Assembly: GCF_028769735.1 (NCBI RefSeq)
Contig: NC_088176.1
Coordinates: 20,335,501 to 20,399,500, forward strand
Direction: 5' to 3'
Length of the DNA: 64,000 nucleotides
Source: Zonotrichia leucophrys gambelii
Taxonomy: Eukaryota; Chordata; Aves; Passeriformes; Passerellidae
The notes beneath the pieces were generated by a model. It saw nothing but the letters and a program-made list of their open reading frames with translations. It made no database searches and had not been told where the DNA came from. Below are positions 61,481-64,000 of this stretch, piece by piece. A program made the translations under genes and the position numbers. Within the stretch, counting starts at the first letter, position 1. Every line of letters begins with the position of its first letter.

Positions 61481-61586
61481 GCACATGGTGGGACTCCTGG
61501 GGTGTCCTGCACAGAGACAGGAGTTGGACTTGTTGATCCTGATGGGTCCCCTCTAAGTCAGCATATTCTGCTGTTTTATGGTTCTG
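61481..61586 (+). mobile_element. CR1 LINE 3' terminal fragment
   Basis: A remnant with GAGTTGGACTTGTTGATCCT, GATGGGTCCCCTCTAAGTCA and ATATTCTGCTGTTTTATGGTT, again the CR1 3' end layout. It is old and diverged. The element may extend left of 61481, but I cannot follow it. Confidence 0.75.
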
Positions 61587-64000
61587 ACTCCACAAAAATC
61601 ATGCAAGTGAGTATTACCACTGTATACTATCAGTGTTTCAGTAGAAAAAAACACACCAAGGTCCCACGTGCAGGGCAAATATTTTTTTAAGACTTTGAAC
61701 CAACTCTGCTCCATTTTAAGACAGTTAGAAAAAAATATTCTAAGGCAGAAGATTTGGTTTGAGTTTCAGAACACATTCCAGTGTGAGAATCTGATCGAAT
61801 GCTTGTCAGAACCATCAGAAGCATTTTCACTGAACTGAACAAGCACTGGGTCAGGATCTAAATCTATGTTATGCCAGTATTTGTACATACATTTACAGAT
61901 ATAAACACCATGCTGTACACTACTATTGTAATTTTTTTGCATGTAATTGTCTAAGCATTACACATGAATCACAGCAAAGGGTTGGGTTTTTTTAATAATA
62001 TTAAAAAATTCCTTCTCCTTTGGGATCCAGCCATAACCCATTCTTATCTTAGTAATAACACAGATTTTCATCTCACTAATCTTCTTCCATCCTCAATACA
62101 AAAAGAGAATTTGCTAAGTGGATGACTAACCAACCCCCTTTCAGTACAGCATCACTCTGCTTAGGTGTTTTGACACTCCTAGGCTATATTTTTCTACTCA
62201 TTTTTTTTTGAAAATGCATGTTCCTTTTGTTTCCCTAGATTTACACCAGACAAAGTCAGAGACCATGCTCCATCTGAGTTACCTCATAAATCAGCAAAAA
62301 CTTAAGGGGAAACTGCCTTTACCATCTTAGCAGTGCAAACAGAAACTTGTCCAGCCTTAGATAACAAACTATCTTGCTGGTGAACTGCATAACCCTCACA
62401 CTGTCCTGAACACACCCACACTCCCATGAACTAAGGCATCTGCAGATTATAAAGCTTTTCATGGGAAACACTTCTTTTCTCATTCCTTCTCTTCATATTA
62501 ACTACCAGTCTAACCTGAATTGTATAAACCAAAGGAAAATAACTTCCCAACTGCCAACACTTAAACCACTTTGTACTTCCAACCACTATTTTCACCAGGC
62601 AAAGGCTCTGCCATCTCACCCTCACCCAGACTCAAGTCTGACTCAACTGTCAAAAGAAAAACAGAACTGCTCAAATACAACAGCATTTAGGCCTTCTGTC
62701 AATGGAACAGCAGAGCTCTCCCTAAAACAGGCTAAGTGAAGTTTCTCTGATCTACAGGACAGCAGAACTGAGGAAGAGAACACAAGCTTGGACACTTACC
62801 ATGTCAGCAGCAGAACTGGGCATGTGAGGACACAGGAACAGAGTTCACAGGCTCTAACCATTGCCTTTTTGCCCCTGGAGCACTATTTTGTGTCCAATCA
62901 GAGCATTCCCCTAATTTTATCCTCCCATGGAACACAGGCCATGTTCTCTGAGGTTCCTGGCCTAGGCCAGGGCTGAGACTGTGATGCTCTCAGGGTTTTA
63001 TCTTCCAGGTGCCATCCTATATCACCACAAACATTAAATATCCAACATTCAATATAGGTCACCTCAAGTGTTTACCAAAGGGAAAAGGCAGATTTTGATG
63101 AAAAAAATAACTTCCCACTAAAAATCACAGTTCCTTCCTTTTTCTTCCTAGCACCTTCTCTCCTATTCCAGTTCACCCTCAGTTTCAATAGTTTCCCTAC
63201 CAAAGAACATCCAACACTGCATCACAAAATTTAGAAAAAAATTTTCTGCAAGAAGATTAATACCTTCTTACCTAGAAGAGCACAAGTAATTCTAATAAAA
63301 TCAGATTTTAGAGTTTATCTGAGCCATCTTTTCCCATTTTCAATGGCAGCTGGATAACAGTTTTCTGTCTCTTTCACTGCCTTTCTTGTCTATCTCTGCA
63401 GGACTCAAGTTAATAAAGCCTCCCATTAATGAAATGACTATGCCAAGGTACTGGCAGATGGTCCTGTGTTCCAAGCACATCTTCCCATTCCCTCCCTCCC
63501 AGAAGTCCTAATCTATACACAGTGTAATCGCCACAAAAACATATGCTCCCTGACAGAGAGCTTCCCTCCCATTATCTCTGTACTCCAGGGGATTGCCCCT
63601 GAAACCTCAGTGACACAAAGCAACTCCCTTCCTACTCAAGTCTCAGTTTCCTGTATGCCTGAACACACATTCAGCAGGTCATGGCTGAAGTACCTGTACA
63701 AGGCTTAAAATCCATATTAATCTCTCTGTGATACTGCCCACAGCCTAGGCTATTTCTAAGTAAAATGCACAGACACAAATCTATACTTTTTTTAAAGTAA
63801 TATATAGCTGACACTTCTGATGTGCAACACTTTGTTACTGCTTTACTTACAGGTTCCTAATAACAGTGCACGAGCCTTTCTCAAAGACAAAAGACATAAA
63901 GGGGAATTTATTACATTGGTTACCAGGAAATCTCTTGAGCAACACTTTCACTTAAATGCTGAGTCAGTTACTAATTGGGTATCTCATATATCTTAAAATA
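61587..64000. other. non-coding stretch to window end, no gene recognised
   Basis: AT-rich sequence with short frames only. No exon, RNA gene or transposon was recognised. Confidence 0.5.

Overview
The window is vertebrate nuclear DNA, most likely from a bird and probably a songbird. Three pieces of avian-style CR1 LINE 3' end (about 57.0, 57.8 and 61.5 kb) and one solitary LTR at 28.35 kb support this; I recognise the LTR as a type common in passerine genomes, from memory and without a search. There are no operons or bacterial features, and coding sequence is confined to short exons with GT..AG boundaries.

The only gene I can support is NDST2, bifunctional heparan sulfate N-deacetylase/N-sulfotransferase 2, on the minus strand. 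All 13 coding exons can be placed between 26005 (ATG) and 4124 (stop). They keep frame across every junction and give an 879-residue protein. It has a short cytosolic tail, one signal-anchor membrane helix, the N-deacetylase domain (Asp312/Asp314 of the DxDD motif and His524) and the C-terminal PAPS-dependent sulfotransferase domain (PAPS loop with Lys609, Glu637, Ser707, disulfide Cys813-Cys823). The N-terminal sequence identifies isoform 2 rather than NDST1. The 5' UTR starts inside the first coding exon behind a strong splice acceptor at about 26117, so at least one non-coding exon lies further upstream and was not firmly located.

Layout: 1-3674 is downstream flank with no recognisable gene. 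3675-4123 is the probable 3' UTR. 4124-26116 is NDST2 exons and introns; the largest intron, 7.0 kb, separates coding exons 1 and 2. 26117-64000 (about 38 kb) is upstream non-coding DNA, either a long 5' UTR intron or intergenic. It holds the LTR, the CR1 pieces, microsatellites, a GC-rich minisatellite at 34.6 kb, telomere-like direct repeats at 37 kb, a purine-rich and CpG-enriched block at 43.7-44.2 kb, and three minus-strand segments with good splice signals (48.2, 53.2 and 55.5 kb) that are candidates for unannotated exons.

I found no new biological system. The points most worth checking are the upstream candidate exons, one with a duplicated acceptor, and a GC-rich inverted repeat in the NDST2 5' UTR.
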